From contig NC_080539.1 in NCBI RefSeq assembly GCF_028640845.1, forward strand, positions 157,541,236 through 157,605,235: a stretch of 64,000 nt of DNA, written 5' to 3'. The notes beneath the pieces were generated by a model. That model saw only the letters and a list, made by a program, of their open reading frames with translations, did not search any database and had not been told where the DNA came from. Below, piece after piece: positions 1 to 11,059 of the stretch. The DNA is from Ahaetulla prasina (lineage: Eukaryota > Chordata > Lepidosauria > Squamata > Colubridae). The translations under genes and the position numbers were made by a program. The number at the start of each line of letters is the position of its first letter. Position 1 is the first letter of the stretch.

Positions 1-2314
1 TTGGATGAGAAGCGAAATGTCTTCAAAGAAAAACAAGAAAGTCCAGTTGCCTCTTGAAAAAAGCACCTTGGTGGCCATGGGTAGCAAACTGAAACAACAA
101 AGAACTTTATTTTTATTGGTTCTGTAAAAATGTTCGTCAATCCCAGGATGGCTGACTCATGAATTTAATGAGTTGTGTTTAGAATTAAATTTCATCCTTG
201 AGTTTGCCCACATTAAAAGTAGTGCTCCTGTGCTTTGTTACTGAGGAAAAATTAAACCAAAGATAGCAACATAATTTATGCTCAGTTTATAAAATGGAGG
301 AAAACTCTTTAATTCAGCCATCTGCATATGTCCTGAATCAGCCAAAAGAAATTGCTCAGTCACTGAGGACGGAAGTAGTTTTGTCATTTCAAGATAATGG
401 TTGGCTTATGACAATATCAGATTTATTACACGAGTTCCAGATAAATTGCCTTTTAAAGTTTGAGATTAAAATATTATTAGACAACCTTGGTAGCTGTGAA
501 ATAAAGCTCAGTAAAATATGCTTTCTTTCCTTTCCTTTTAATTTAAAAATATCTCCAGGAGAGTACACAATGATATAAGTATTCGTATCTTGTCACAGTC
601 ATCTTTCATTTAAAATCAGCTTAACCGTCAGCTAGGTTTTATAATTAATGTTTAGTTGCAAAAGATCGGCCTTGTGAGAAATGTAAAATTCTTGGAACTG
701 AAAAGTTGGTTCCTATAGGGCTACCTCAGTACCATTCTTGTGCTTTTGAGTTCATGTTTCAAAAATAACATGGAGGTGTTCTGGATGGTTGCATGTTTTA
801 GAGTAATTAAGTGAACTCATTAAAACACTCAAAGGAAGTTCAAGTTAGAACTCTGAATCAAAGGATTTGGTATGTCCTTCTGTAATAGAAACCACCTTAT
901 TTGATCCCTAAAACAGAACAAAAACAAAACAAAAGAAGGCATCTTATTCTACTTTAGAACTACTTAACATGAAATGATTCAGAATAGCTTCCGAAACATA
1001 TTACCATAATCATGTTACCATAATGCAGTTAACCAGCCACTTCCCACTGATTATTGTTAAAGCGTTTAGGATATGATGTTGCCAATTATGACAATTTTCT
1101 AAAAACTCCATTTCCAATTGTCCTCTTCAAGCTTTATAGGACAAAAAAGATATGAAGGCTTTGCTCTCAGTGTGGAAAACTATAATTCTGAGCGCAATGG
1201 CTGTAATATGAAGAAGATAATGAACCATTAGAAAGTGATGAGGTAGCATAGAGGAAGAATTAAGATAACAAGATTACATGGCTAGTCATGTTCATAAGCA
1301 ACTTCAGTCCCAGGTCAGGAAATATTTAATAAAGCCTTCATGGTAACTGCATCCATTATAACTGCACCCACCTTTCATAGCCACCCTTAAATTAATTTTT
1401 CTAGAAGTGTTTCCTTCAACTACTAATATCAACTTTATTCTTCAGCCTTTATTGTTCCATTCTCATATTTCTGAATCAGCCATTCCCTCGTGCAAGGAAG
1501 CATAATAAATAAGAGCTGGCCGTTCACATAGTTCTGAAGATTTATCAATCTCAGGCTATATTTAGTAAACCACTGCTGATCGGCTTGTTCCAAATAAAGA
1601 TCTTCCACTTTTCTCAGTGCAGAAATAGCACATTGAGATATTGTGCTGGGGGCTGTTTAGCTAATTTATTGCACTGCATAATCAGCAATGAGAGAATGAT
1701 GGTGACCCTTACTGAGAAAAGTTGTGCAAAAGTGGGAACTTCTCATTACATATCACTTCATCATATGGGTAAAACCTCATTTTATGATTAGGCACTTATT
1801 ATAATATACATTAATCTTGCAGCAAAGACTGAAATAGTAGCTCACGCTCAGCCAAGATACTTTACAAGGAGGGTAGTTAACTGGAACCTGGAGAATGAGG
1901 GAAATTTTGTGAAGGGGATGAGTGATAGGAAGAAATCAGGAATCTCTCTCAAGCGAAAGAGCAGAAGTTGTGATTTGGTCCTTGTGTGCCGTGTTTGTCT
2001 TCTTACCAGAATAATGGTTAGAATCATACTTTCCAACTCAGAGTATGCTAATTATACCTTTTCCAGATGCAATCTTGTATTCTTGTTGGAGGAGAAAATG
2101 AAAGAAGTGAAGGCCAGAATTTCTTCTTTAAAATATTAAAGGAAAAGTTCAAGCACTCTTAAACTTAAACTATTCTGTGAGAACCAGAAGAATAAAACCT
2201 CCGGGGCACTTTCTAGGAGTAGAGGAGGGAGTCCAAGGAGAAAGAAAGCAGCCTGATGGAAGTACTGAGTATTTGAAATTATGTGGAAAGAAAGAATGGA
2301 AGAACCATGTAGTG
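1..2314. other. No recognisable feature
   Basis: AT-rich sequence with short open frames only, none with a recognisable domain, splice context or codon bias. I recognise no transposon end or RNA gene here. It may be old unrecognised repeat, intron or intergenic DNA. Confidence 0.5.
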
Positions 2315-2322
2315 GTCCATTC

Positions 2323-2516
2323 CAGTAGTGGGTTCCTCTTAGCTTCGCTACCGGTTCGGTACTGGGAGCGCGTTCTCACATGCGGTGCTCCTGCGCATGT
2401 GCAGAACCTTCTGCACAGGCACAGAGCATCCGTGATGATGTCCGGGTGGGTGGACGTAGCCTCCTGCCACCACCAGTTCGCTTGAACAGAGGCAAACCGG
2501 TAGAAACCCACCAATG
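2323..2516. mobile_element. Non-autonomous hAT element (CAGTRGTGGGTT family)
   Basis: The ends are inverted: CAGTAGTGGGTT on the left and AACCCACCAATG on the right. The flanks are the near-identical octamers GTCCATTC (2315-2322) and CTCCATTC (2517-2524), as expected for an 8-bp hAT target duplication. The interior contains CpG-rich GCGCATGTGCAGAA and a GATGATGTCCGGGTGGGTGG block also seen at 42727-42905. There is no transposase frame. Confidence 0.85.
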
Positions 2517-2524
2517 CTCCATTC

Positions 2525-3853
2525 CATTGGAACTATCCAACTGATTTAAGCTCTGGGCATTGAAACTGAGTTGCAACAATCTGTAATCAAGAACAATTGA
2601 GAAGCTGCTCAACTTCACAGAAATTAACTAAATCAAGTATTTTGGTCCCATTACAAAGCAGCTTCCACTGGGAAGCTGGAACCAGTTGTAGCTTAATTTA
2701 GATAACACCCAAGATATCCTAAATAAATCAACAACCAAAGAGGCTGTGGATCTGTTGCACTTTAAAGGCGGAGGACTCTGTCTTCTTTCAAAACAGAGAG
2801 AAAACAGCTTTCCTAATATATTTAAAGGAGATTAATCCCATTTGGAGAAGTGGTGAGGTGTTGGAACTCTGAGGAAAAAACAAATACAATCCTAGTATTA
2901 AAACAAGGTAGAAGGGGAAAGATTTGGGAAATTAGAAACAAGTTAGCTTCATGTCTCTACTAAGCAAAATTCTAGATCAGATCATCAAGCAACATATCTA
3001 CAAACTTAGAAAAAATGTCACTATTACCATAGGCTTGTCAAGAACCAACCATGTCAGACTAACGTTACTATTTTCATGATCAAACGACTAGTTCTCTAGC
3101 TGAAGATAATGTTGTGCATTGTATTTATTTAATACATTTTAAAGGCCACCCAACTCCAGACAACTTAATCATGGCTTACTTGATTAAAAAAAAAGGAAAC
3201 AGTAAACAAAAAAGAAGATAAGATTTCTTGAGCATTCAAAAGGAACAAATATCCCAAAGAACATCCCACCTTGATTTCAGTAAAGCATGTGTCAAGAAAG
3301 AAATCCACACAACTTCCTTGCCCAAAGACATCCACCTACATGCCTCTTCCTGTATCTCAGAGTTTTCCTACAGCTGAGACAGCCTAAAGACAGCTTACAT
3401 GCTGGAACTTGCATTTTTCCTAATATCCTCCCTCAAGGTGCTGCATGCAGGCACAATAGGATGTGTGGATGTATATCATGGAGGCAGTTTCAAATGCTGG
3501 ATGAGGAAAATCAAATGCCACCCTTTAAAAAAGGGAGTAGCATTTTTTTTTTGGTGAGTTTCTTTGTTCTCTTTGTCTCTCACACCATCTTCTACTTGTT
3601 GTGACACAGGTCTTTGTTCTCAAAGTTTGAAGTGCTATTAGCTAGTACTTCCTGTTGCTTAATAGGAAGGGGGTGCTTCTGTTTGTAAATTTCATTGAAG
3701 CATTCTGTGGTGGTTAATTATGTTACTTCCATTTATTTTAGGGGGGTTTTTTTGGTGGTTCTACAAAGGAGTCTCATGTCTCCTTCCCAAAACTACCATG
3801 TGATCATATATACTTTGAGGTTACTTTCAAATGGTTCCCTGCCTTTCACAGCT
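2525..3853. other. No recognisable feature
   Basis: AT-rich, with poly-A and poly-T runs. No transposon ends, coding frame or RNA gene that I recognise. Confidence 0.45.
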
Positions 3854-3861
3854 ATCTATGC

Positions 3862-4001
3862 CAGGGCTCTCCACCCTTAGCAACTTTAAGACTTGTGGAC
3901 TTCAACTTCCAGAATTCCTCAGCCAGCTTTGCTTTGCTGGCTGAGGAATTCTGGGAATTGAAATCCACAAGTCTTAAAGTTGCCAAGGTTGGAGACCCCT
4001 G
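3862..4001. mobile_element. Palindromic hAT MITE
   Basis: A 140-bp snapback element. The arms begin CAGGGCTCTCCACC and end GGTTGGAGACCCCTG, and the two halves are nearly complementary around a centre at about 3933. Perfect 8-bp TSDs ATCTATGC lie at 3854-3861 and 4002-4009, diagnostic of hAT integration. It is the same family as the cleaner copy at 36877-37006. Non-coding. Confidence 0.93.
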
Positions 4002-4009
4002 ATCTATGC

Positions 4010-5173
4010 TATTGGCAGTTCAGCAATATATGTAGGGTAAGGGGGAAAAAGGGAAAGAAACGGGTCTGGGGTCGCTCAAGCTTGTTGAAAAATACTTCTT
4101 TTCTTTGTCATCCTTTGTGGTAAGATAACTCTGAGAAGAACTGAAGATTTTTGTGAGTAGCGCTATTAGTCCGAGTGGTTTTCAGCAGGGTTGCTGAATA
4201 CTTGACAAGAACATAATTGATAATTTAACTCTATTTTCAGGTGGTCTTCTCTGCTCAAGAAGATAAGTGAGTGGTGGAAACAGCTTCCCTTTCCTCCCCA
4301 CAGTATAAAGGAAGAAAACTGAAATGTGCACGTATAGAAAGCAGTCTGTTTGGGAAGCGGAAAGAAAAGAGAGTTGAGTTTGTGGTATGGAAATGCCTCT
4401 TTCCTAATGCTGTGAACTGTGACTTTTCCACATGTGCACCTAACCACAGCATAAACAAGCCCTGGCAACCTCCTTTTTCTTCCCTATCAACATGGGCTTT
4501 GCCTTCATCTCATCCTCAGCCTGTAACTGACACGGTGTAAAGTCATCCATAACGGTTCCAGGGTTAAAGTAATTTTTTCCCCTTACTGCATGAGTTGAAG
4601 CAGAGGCAAGACAGAGGCCTCAGGATCGGTAATGGCAAAGTAAATGTCACCTTGGTACGATTTTTCCGCTATCTCAAGGATGGGTGGACTTGGCAGTGGT
4701 GAAAGGCCCTTGAAGAGACCTAATTTAAAAACAGAAAAACACTACAAAAGCAAGCTCTTCCCTACTTAAGCTTAGATTTATTTAAATAATGTTTCAATCA
4801 TTTTACATAAAGAACACAAAAAATACACACTCAGAAAGGATCTAGTCAACTAGTATTATGGCTTGTCTATTACAAGTTTTACATTCTGTATGAGGAATGA
4901 ATGTGCAAAGTACCATTCCTCACAGGGGCACCTTGAAGGTAACAAAGACAGATGGAGGTCTTAGAAAGTGCACAGCAGTAAAATTCCCTTTTTATGTTGT
5001 GGGTGTTCTCATAACCAATGAATGGAAAGAGAAGCCCCAAAAGCACAACTCATCCTAGAAACTCATTAATCACATCGTAAATAAGTTTTCAAGTAAAGAA
5101 AATGTATGCCACTCCATCCCAAGGATTAAAATTCCATAGATTTTTCTCCTCTTCTGAAGAAGTCTCGAGGAGG
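4010..5173. other. No recognisable feature
   Basis: Unique-looking sequence. Short frames around 4166-4540 lie on both strands and have no domain. No RNA gene or transposon end recognised. Confidence 0.45.
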
Positions 5174-5448
5174 TTAGGATTTAACTTTGATAGGATGGTC
5201 TTAACACACAGCAAGGAAAGAATGTAGTTTGGTGCTGGCTTTCTCTTTCGTTTTTCATTGGTTTGTAAAGAATATTGTGTCTTAAGTTTTAGATCAAGTC
5301 ACAATGTCTTTTTCCTTGTCAGAGCAATTTTCCTAATGCACCTAGTAATCTGTCTCCAATATACTTCCATTTTTAGCCAAATAATTGTTTCACTGCATTT
5401 TTAGCAAACTCATACCTCCTAGTTGGTACACAAATATTTAAGGATCTC

Positions 5449-5494
5449 TCTCTCTCCCCCCCCCCTCTGTGTGTTTGTGTGTGTGTGGGGGGGG

Positions 5495-5525
<31 letters not shown>

Positions 5526-5555
5526 GAGGGAGAGAGAGAGAGAGAAACAGCACTT
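5449..5555. repeat. CT/GT/G-run/GA compound microsatellite
   Basis: Runs of CT, poly-C, GT, poly-G and GA follow one another, giving strong purine/pyrimidine strand asymmetry. The duplicate copy at 7625-7705 is shorter. Frames read through it are low-complexity R/E or S/L artefacts. Confidence 0.9.
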
Positions 5556-5604
5556 TCTTTTACAAAACACTTGGTTTAAAAAAAAGTTCTCCCCAACATG
5601 GGTG

Positions 5605-5650
5605 TTTGTTTGTTTGTTTGTTTGTTTGTTTGTTTGTTTATTTATTTATT
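5605..5650. repeat. (GTTT)n/(ATTT)n microsatellite at an L2 3' tail
   Basis: A GTTT run passes into ATTT and abuts the antisense L2 3' end, so it is the expanded poly(A)-type tail of that L2 read in reverse. Confidence 0.85.
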
Positions 5651-5925
5651 ATTTGCATTTCTATACCGCCCTTCTCCGAAGAGTCAGGGCGGTTTACAGC
5701 CAAGTCAAAACACATATACAAAAATTAAAACACAATATTTCAATTAAAAATCTGATTCCATAGGCCAAAATATTAAAATAACAAGTAAAACTATAAAACA
5801 AACCCTCAATAAAACCACCCATTAAAATTGCCGTTAGGCCAGCCCTCCTCGGTGAAACAAGAAGGTCTTGAGCTCGGGCTTAAAGGTCCGGAGGTCGGGG
5901 AGTAGACGTAGTCCCAAAGGTAATG
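5637..5925 (-). mobile_element. L2 LINE 3' end fragment
   Basis: In antisense this begins with the L2 terminal hairpin (ACCGCCC ... GGGCGGT at 5665-5694) and runs into the end of ORF2, where bases 5850-5915 are the reverse complement of the L2 terminal coding segment. It is a 5'-truncated insertion of about 290 bp, duplicated at 7796-8085. Confidence 0.85.
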
Positions 5926-5932
5926 TTCTCCT

Positions 5933-6062
5933 TATATATGGATTCACTTAACAAGTATGGCAAGAAAAGTAGTAAAATGGAGCAAAACTCAGCAAATGTT
6001 TCACTTAGCAACATAAAATTTTGGCCTCAATTCTGGTTGTACGTTGAGGACTACCTGTACTG
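5933..6062. mobile_element. Mariner-like MITE fragment
   Basis: Matches the right part of the element at 15539-16574 and 61198-61593, with the terminal motif GAGGACTACCTGTA at 6049-6062. The left end is missing. The duplicate lies at 8092-8221. Confidence 0.75.
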
Positions 6063-6784
6063 TACATTTCCATCTTGGTTAATCCTTTTCCTTTAAATCA
6101 TTACTGTGTAGAATTTGGTGCTATCTAAATTTAGGAGAAAAAGCAAAGAATTGTTACGATATGGATTATGGAAGGTATCAAGGAAGGAGGAAACAAAGGT
6201 AGCTTGCATTTGTACATTATTTATTTATTTTGCTTTAAAAGACATCATTGCTGTGAGAATAACCTTGGGATAAGAAAACAACTGAGTGGATTGGGGTTTT
6301 TTATTTTGTCTGACTACATGGGACATGAGATTGCTTAGTGCAGTGACGTCAAACCTTTTCGGCACCAAGTTACAACTTAGCTAAATTCATTGCAAAAACT
6401 TGGATGAAATCAACGTCTCCAAAAATAGTTAGCATTATACACCTGCCTCAAAGAATAATCATTTATGTATTTTATTTGTTTGATAAACTTGAAATTTAAC
6501 TTTCCACCAGGTGTGTTTATTATCAGCTTGTTACTCCAGAGATGTGAATGCTTATAATTACCAGTCTTTTGGGAACAGTAATTATACTATCAGTTTACTA
6601 ACATTGCTATCAAACTGACATTTTAATGCACCTGAAGGGAAATATTATGAAATATATGGAGATGAAGAAAGATAGTATTTTAAATATAATTTAACTTAAG
6701 GCCAATGTAGTGTTGGTCCCAACCCATTGTTGGGACCTGCTATTGTCCCTTTGGTTATAATATTGATATTATATTATAACTTTG

Positions 6785-7357
6785 GTTATAATATTGATCT
6801 GAACAAATGGCAAGGCTTATGGGAGAGAAACAGGAAACTAACGTTAGCCACTGAGTACAAAGAAATCTATATAAAATGTTCGATAGTTGGCACCTTCCGC
6901 CTACAAGGTTAGCAAAAATGAACAGGAATCTAGCACCACAGTGCTGGAAATGTAACTCAGCATTAGGATTTTTTTATCTCATGTGATGGTTATGTACAAA
7001 AGCCCGGAAATTTTGGCATCAGATAAAGACATGGTTGGAAGAGATGCTAGACCAAAACATAGATTTGAAACCAGAACTATTCCTACTAGGAATTACAGAA
7101 GAGAAATATGGCAAAGGATTGATATACTTAATGCTGCATGTTATAATAGCAGCAAGACTGGTTTATGCGCAATACTGGAAAAATGAAGAAATCCCCCCAG
7201 AAGAAGAAATAATAAAGAAAATCTTGGTCTGCACAGAAATGGACAGACTGACACTACAACTCAGAAATAAGGGCAAGACAGAATCCTATGAAATCTGGAA
7301 CAAACTGTACCAATGGTTGGAAAGGAGGAAAAGGAGTCAGAGCAGAAAAGATTTAGG
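6785..7357 (+). mobile_element. L1 LINE 3' fragment (copy 1)
   Basis: Translations across frames give pieces of the L1 ORF2 C-terminal region, including LWERNRKLTLATEYKE (about 6808), KCSIVGTFRL (about 6873) and then a clean C-terminal stretch from 7035. It is cut at 7357 by the tandem-duplication junction, so its 3' UTR occurs only in copy 2 (13956-14156). Confidence 0.82.
7035..7357 (+). pseudogene. L1 ORF2 C-terminal remnant (copy 1)
   Basis: An open stretch with EEMLDQNIDLKPELFLLGI, then IAARLVYAQYWKNEEIPPEE and KILVCTEMDRLTL. These are landmarks of the C-terminal region of squamate L1 ORF2. Upstream frames are broken by stops and no RT core is present. After 7357 the frame runs into unrelated duplicated flank, so the last 16 or so codons of the apparent open frame are not L1. 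Confidence 0.8.
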
Positions 7358-7671
7358 ATTTAACTTTGATAGGATGGTCTTAACACACAGCAAGGAAAGA
7401 ATGTAGTTTGGTGCTGGCTTTCTCTTTCGTTTTTCATTGGTTTGTAAAGAATATTGTGTCTTAAGTTTTAGATCAAGTCACAATGTCTTTTTCCTTGTCA
7501 GAGCAATTTTCCTAATGCACCTAGTAATCTGTCTCCAATATACTTCCATTTTTAGCCAAATAATTGTTTCACTGCATTTTTAGCAAACTCATACCTCCTA
7601 GTTGGTACACAAATATTTAAGGATCTCTCTCTCTCCCCCCCCCCTCTGTGTGTTTGTGTGTGTGGGGGAGG

Positions 7672-7702
<31 letters not shown>

Positions 7703-9188
7703 GAAACAGCACTTTCTTTTACAAAACATTTGGTTTAAAAAAAAGTTCTCCCCAACATGGGTGTTTGTTTGTTTGTTTGTTTGTTTGTTTGTTTATTTAT
7801 TTATTTATTATTTGCATTTCTATACCGCCCTTCTCCGAAGAGTCAGGGCGGTTTACAGCCAAGTCAAAACACATATACAAAAATTAAAACACAATATTTC
7901 AATTAAAAATCTGATTCCATAGGCCAAAATATTAAAATAACAAGTAAAACTATAAAACAAACCCTCAATAAAACCACCCATTAAAATTGCCGTTAGGCCA
8001 GCCCTCCTCGGTGAAACAAGAAGGTCTTGAGCTCGGGCTTAAAGGTCCGGAGGTCGGGGAGTAGACGTAGTCCCAAAGGTAATGTTCTCCTTATATATGG
8101 ATTCACTTAACAAGTATGGCAAGAAAAGTAGTAAAATGGAGCAAAACTCAGCAAATGTTTCACTTAGCAACATAAAATTTTGGCCTCAATTCTGGTTGTA
8201 CGTTGAGGACTACCTGTACTGTACATTTCCATCTTGGTTAATCCTTTTCCTTTAAATCATTACTGTGTAGAATTTGGTGCTATCTAAATTTAGGAGAAAA
8301 AGCAAAGAATTGTTACGATATGGATTATGGAAGGTATCAAGGAAGGAGGAAACAAAGGTAGCTTGCATTTGTACATTATTTATTTATTTTGCTTTAAAAG
8401 ACATCATTGCTGTGAGAATAACCTTGGGATAAGAAAACAACTGAGTGGACTGGGGTTTTTTATTTTGTCTGACTACATGGGACATGAGATTGCTTAGTGC
8501 AGTGACGGCAAACCTTTTCGGCACCAAGTTACAACTTAGCTAAATTCATTGCAAAAACTTGGATGAAATCAACGTCTCCAAAAATAGTTAGCATTATACA
8601 CCTGCCTCAAAGAATAATCATTTATGTATTTTATTTGTTTGATAAACTTGAAATTTAACTTTCCACCAGGTGTGTTTATTATCAGCTTGTTACTCCAGAG
8701 ATGTGAATGCTTATAATTACCAGTCTTTTGGGAACAGTAATTATACTATCAGTTTACTAACATTGCTATCAAACTGACATTTTAATGCACCTGAAGGGAA
8801 ATATTATGAAATATATGGAGATGAAGAAAGATAGTATTTTAAATATAATTTAACTTAAGGCCAATGTAGTGTTGGTCCCAACCCATTGTTGGGACCTGCT
8901 ATTGTCCCTTTGGTTATAATATTGATATTATATTATAACTTTGGTTATAATATTGATCTGAACAAATGGCAAGGCTTATGGGAGAGAAACAGGAAACTAA
9001 CGTTAGCCACTGAGTACAAAGAAATCTATATAAAATGTTCGATAGTTGGCACCTTCCGCCTACAAGGTTAGCAAAAATGAACAGGAATCTAGCACCACAG
9101 TGCTGGAAATGTAACTCAGCATTAGGATTTTTTTATCTCATGTGATGGTTATGTACAAAAGCCCGGAAATTTTGGCATCAGATAAAGA
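7353..9188 (+). repeat. Tandem duplication, copy 2 (left part)
   Basis: Repeats 5174-7020 with the same order of contents: microsatellite, antisense L2 fragment (7796-8085), Mariner-like fragment (8092-8221) and start of the L1 fragment (from about 8945). It is interrupted at 9188/9189 by an L2 and resumes at 13625. Confidence 0.92.
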
Positions 9189-9194
9189 TTAAGC

Positions 9195-9220
9195 TCTGCG
9201 CATGCGCAAGATGGCGCGGC
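9195..9220 (+). promoter_or_regulatory. L2 5' promoter motifs: NRF1-like and YY1-like
   Basis: TGCGCATGCGCA at 9197-9208 is a palindromic NRF1-type site. CAAGATGGCGC directly follows at 9207-9217 and matches the YY1 core (AAGATGGC) in the orientation common at LINE and TATA-less promoters. Position within the first 30 bases of the element fits an internal Pol II promoter. Function is inferred. Confidence 0.55.
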
Positions 9221-10460
9221 GCTGAAGATTTACCATCGGCGATCGAGTGGCTCTCCGAGGATGGCGACGCCTGGACCGCCTGCTTAGCTGCCTGCCTTTC
9301 CCAGCCCGGTGCATCATCTCTCTGGCAGCCGCGGGAGAGGTCTTCGGATCTTTTTATACCCGCGGTTGCCGAGAACGAGGCTGGGAGGGCGAAGCGGTGG
9401 ACTGCGGCGGCCATGTTTTCCAGGCTTAAGGAGGTGGGGCGATGAGTCAGCTTGTCTCGGCCGGCTTTTCGGCCTGGAGTCTCAGCCCGATTTTTGGCCT
9501 GGCCATTGGCTTCCTTTCAAGTGGTGAGGTCTGGTCCCCTGCCACGATCTGGGACGACCTGGATTTTCCATCTTCCCACTATGTTGGAGTTTTCCCGGCT
9601 TTCCGGTTTTTCCCCTGCTGCCAGTTTGCGAACTTGGCTCCTCCACATCCTCCGGCCTCTCGGGGAGGCTCAGCCATTTGGACAGGCTTGGCCTCCTGGA
9701 AGGAGAAGTTCGGAGAGATCTGGCTTCCGGGATGGTCGGATCTACTAGGGGGGTGTCAGAGATGGAGGTAACCCCCTGGACGGTAGTTTTCTGGCCATTT
9801 TTGGAAGCAGATGTTGGATGACTTTGGGGAGACGACGGCGGTATCTTTGACCTGTCCCTGCTTAACCATCTCGTGTCTGTTGTAGTTCCAGCTATGCCTC
9901 TCCCCTTGCCATTTGAGATCTTTATGGCTGGGATTGGCCCTATTTGGGCTATTGGGGAGAGGCGTGAGACTTGTTTGGGGACAGAGGAGATCATGTGCCA
10001 CGACCGATGCACCCCCACCCCCGTTCCAGGATGTTTGGATGAGGCTTGGGCAGACTGCCATCTAGACTGTCCTTTTTATTTTTGTTTTCCATCTGAAGCC
10101 CATCCTAATTTTGGACTACCATCATATTATGACATTCCTGCCACTCGGAGATGGACCCTTCTTCTTGCCGATTTTTATTTTTATCTGTTTATCTTCAGTT
10201 GTTATGCGCTATTCGTCTTGTGAACTCTTGCGCCTGCGAGGTGCCCCCGCCTCGCAGGAATGGCCCGCCTCGTTATCAAGGGCCGGCCTCCATGACGGGT
10301 CTTGGGACCCACAGAGGTGGCATGCGAAAAAGAAGAGCTTGTGGGGTTTTTTAGAGAGGGAATTTTTAAAGGGTGGGAGGGTAAGGGCGGGTAATGGGGG
10401 TAACCCGTCGGGTAGGGGGCCAGTTCCTGCACATGCTCGCGGCGGTTTTTCTCTATCAGG
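9220..10460 (+). other. L2 5' region, long GC-rich leader
   Basis: CpG-rich, with overlapping open frames on both strands (for example 9873-10223 plus and 9482-10018 minus). I recognise no ORF1 RNA-binding domain. Bases 10225-10330 and 10380-10500 match the antisense L2 at 59500-59850, but the more distal part does not match that copy's 5' end. Probably 5' UTR or ORF1 remnant. Confidence 0.5.
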
Positions 10461-10467
10461 TTCGGAG

Positions 10468-10977
10468 GTTATGGGGGAGGAGTGTGTTCCTATTTGTGAG
10501 GGTGGTTCTATCGACACGGTAAGTGGGAGAGGCAGGTATGGCGGAAGCGAGGGGTCATATCAAGTTCCGGGAGCGCGTGCTCGATGTCTGAAAGCGATCA
10601 CGCGCTCCGACCCCTTGGACTTCTCCCGTTCCCCGGATGGTCAGGATCCTCAGAGCTTGGGCCTTCGGTTGATGTTGTGCAATGCCCGGTCCGTGGTGAA
10701 CAAAGCCCCCCTTGTCTGTGACCTTATACAGGGGGGTTCCGCGGACCTTATGGGCATTACGGAGACCTGGTTGGGCACTGAAGGGGGCGTGCCCCTTGTT
10801 GAGATGTGCCCACCGGGTTTCCGTGCATTCCATCAGCCGAGGGCCCAGGGTAGGGGTGGGGGGGTGGCGGTTGTGATTAGAGAGAGTCTAGAGCCGAGGG
10901 AGACCACTGTACCTCAGATTGCCGGGTGCGAATCCCTCTTTGTGAGATGGGGTCGAGGTGTCAGATGGGTTTGCTGA
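10468..10977 (+). pseudogene. L2 ORF2, endonuclease N-terminal part
   Basis: The open frame carries the APE-type endonuclease opening: LMLCNARSVVNK (about 10663-10698), then ITETWL (about 10756) and GGGVAVVI (10858-10881). These hold the Asn and Glu of the active site. The frame is lost at about 10970, where the homologous copy at 28412-29536 continues GHRNQLGLLIAYLAPCC. I took Met 10468 because earlier in-frame codons are leader-like. The next part is in other frames (GDFNLPS at about 11077, SDHSLLRLDF at about 11273). Confidence 0.8.
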
Positions 10978-11059
10978 TCACGCACCTGGCTCCTTGCTGC
11001 GTGACAGCTGCCCTGCCCGAGCTCCTGGAGGTGCTGGCTGGGTGGCAGTTGAGACCGCC

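Larger units (their letters stand above)
5174..7357 (+). repeat. Tandem duplication, copy 1
   Basis: This stretch is repeated almost base for base from 7353, continuing across an L2 insertion to 13955. Both boundaries show TTAGG: 5174-5178 at the left edge, 7353-7357 at the internal junction and 13951-13955 at the right edge. The offset gives a unit of 2,179 bp. The copies differ by very few substitutions (for example 5575, 6290 and 6349 by eye) plus repeat-length changes in the GT/GA and GTTT runs. The right edge lies inside an L1 fragment, so the break is not a transposon end. Confidence 0.92.

Noticed and set aside
294..578. 94-codon frame near the left edge
   Set aside because: No recognisable domain and AT-rich composition. 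No splice or promoter context can be judged.
5373..5763. Open frames rich in Arg-Glu or Ser-Leu on both strands, and their duplicates at 7602-7922
   Set aside because: They cross the CT/GT/GA and GTTT microsatellites and an antisense L2 3' UTR.
9482..10018. 178-codon minus-strand frame opposite the L2 leader
   Set aside because: It lies antisense within GC-rich L2 5' sequence where stops are scarce. It is not shared with the other long L2 and shows no domain.
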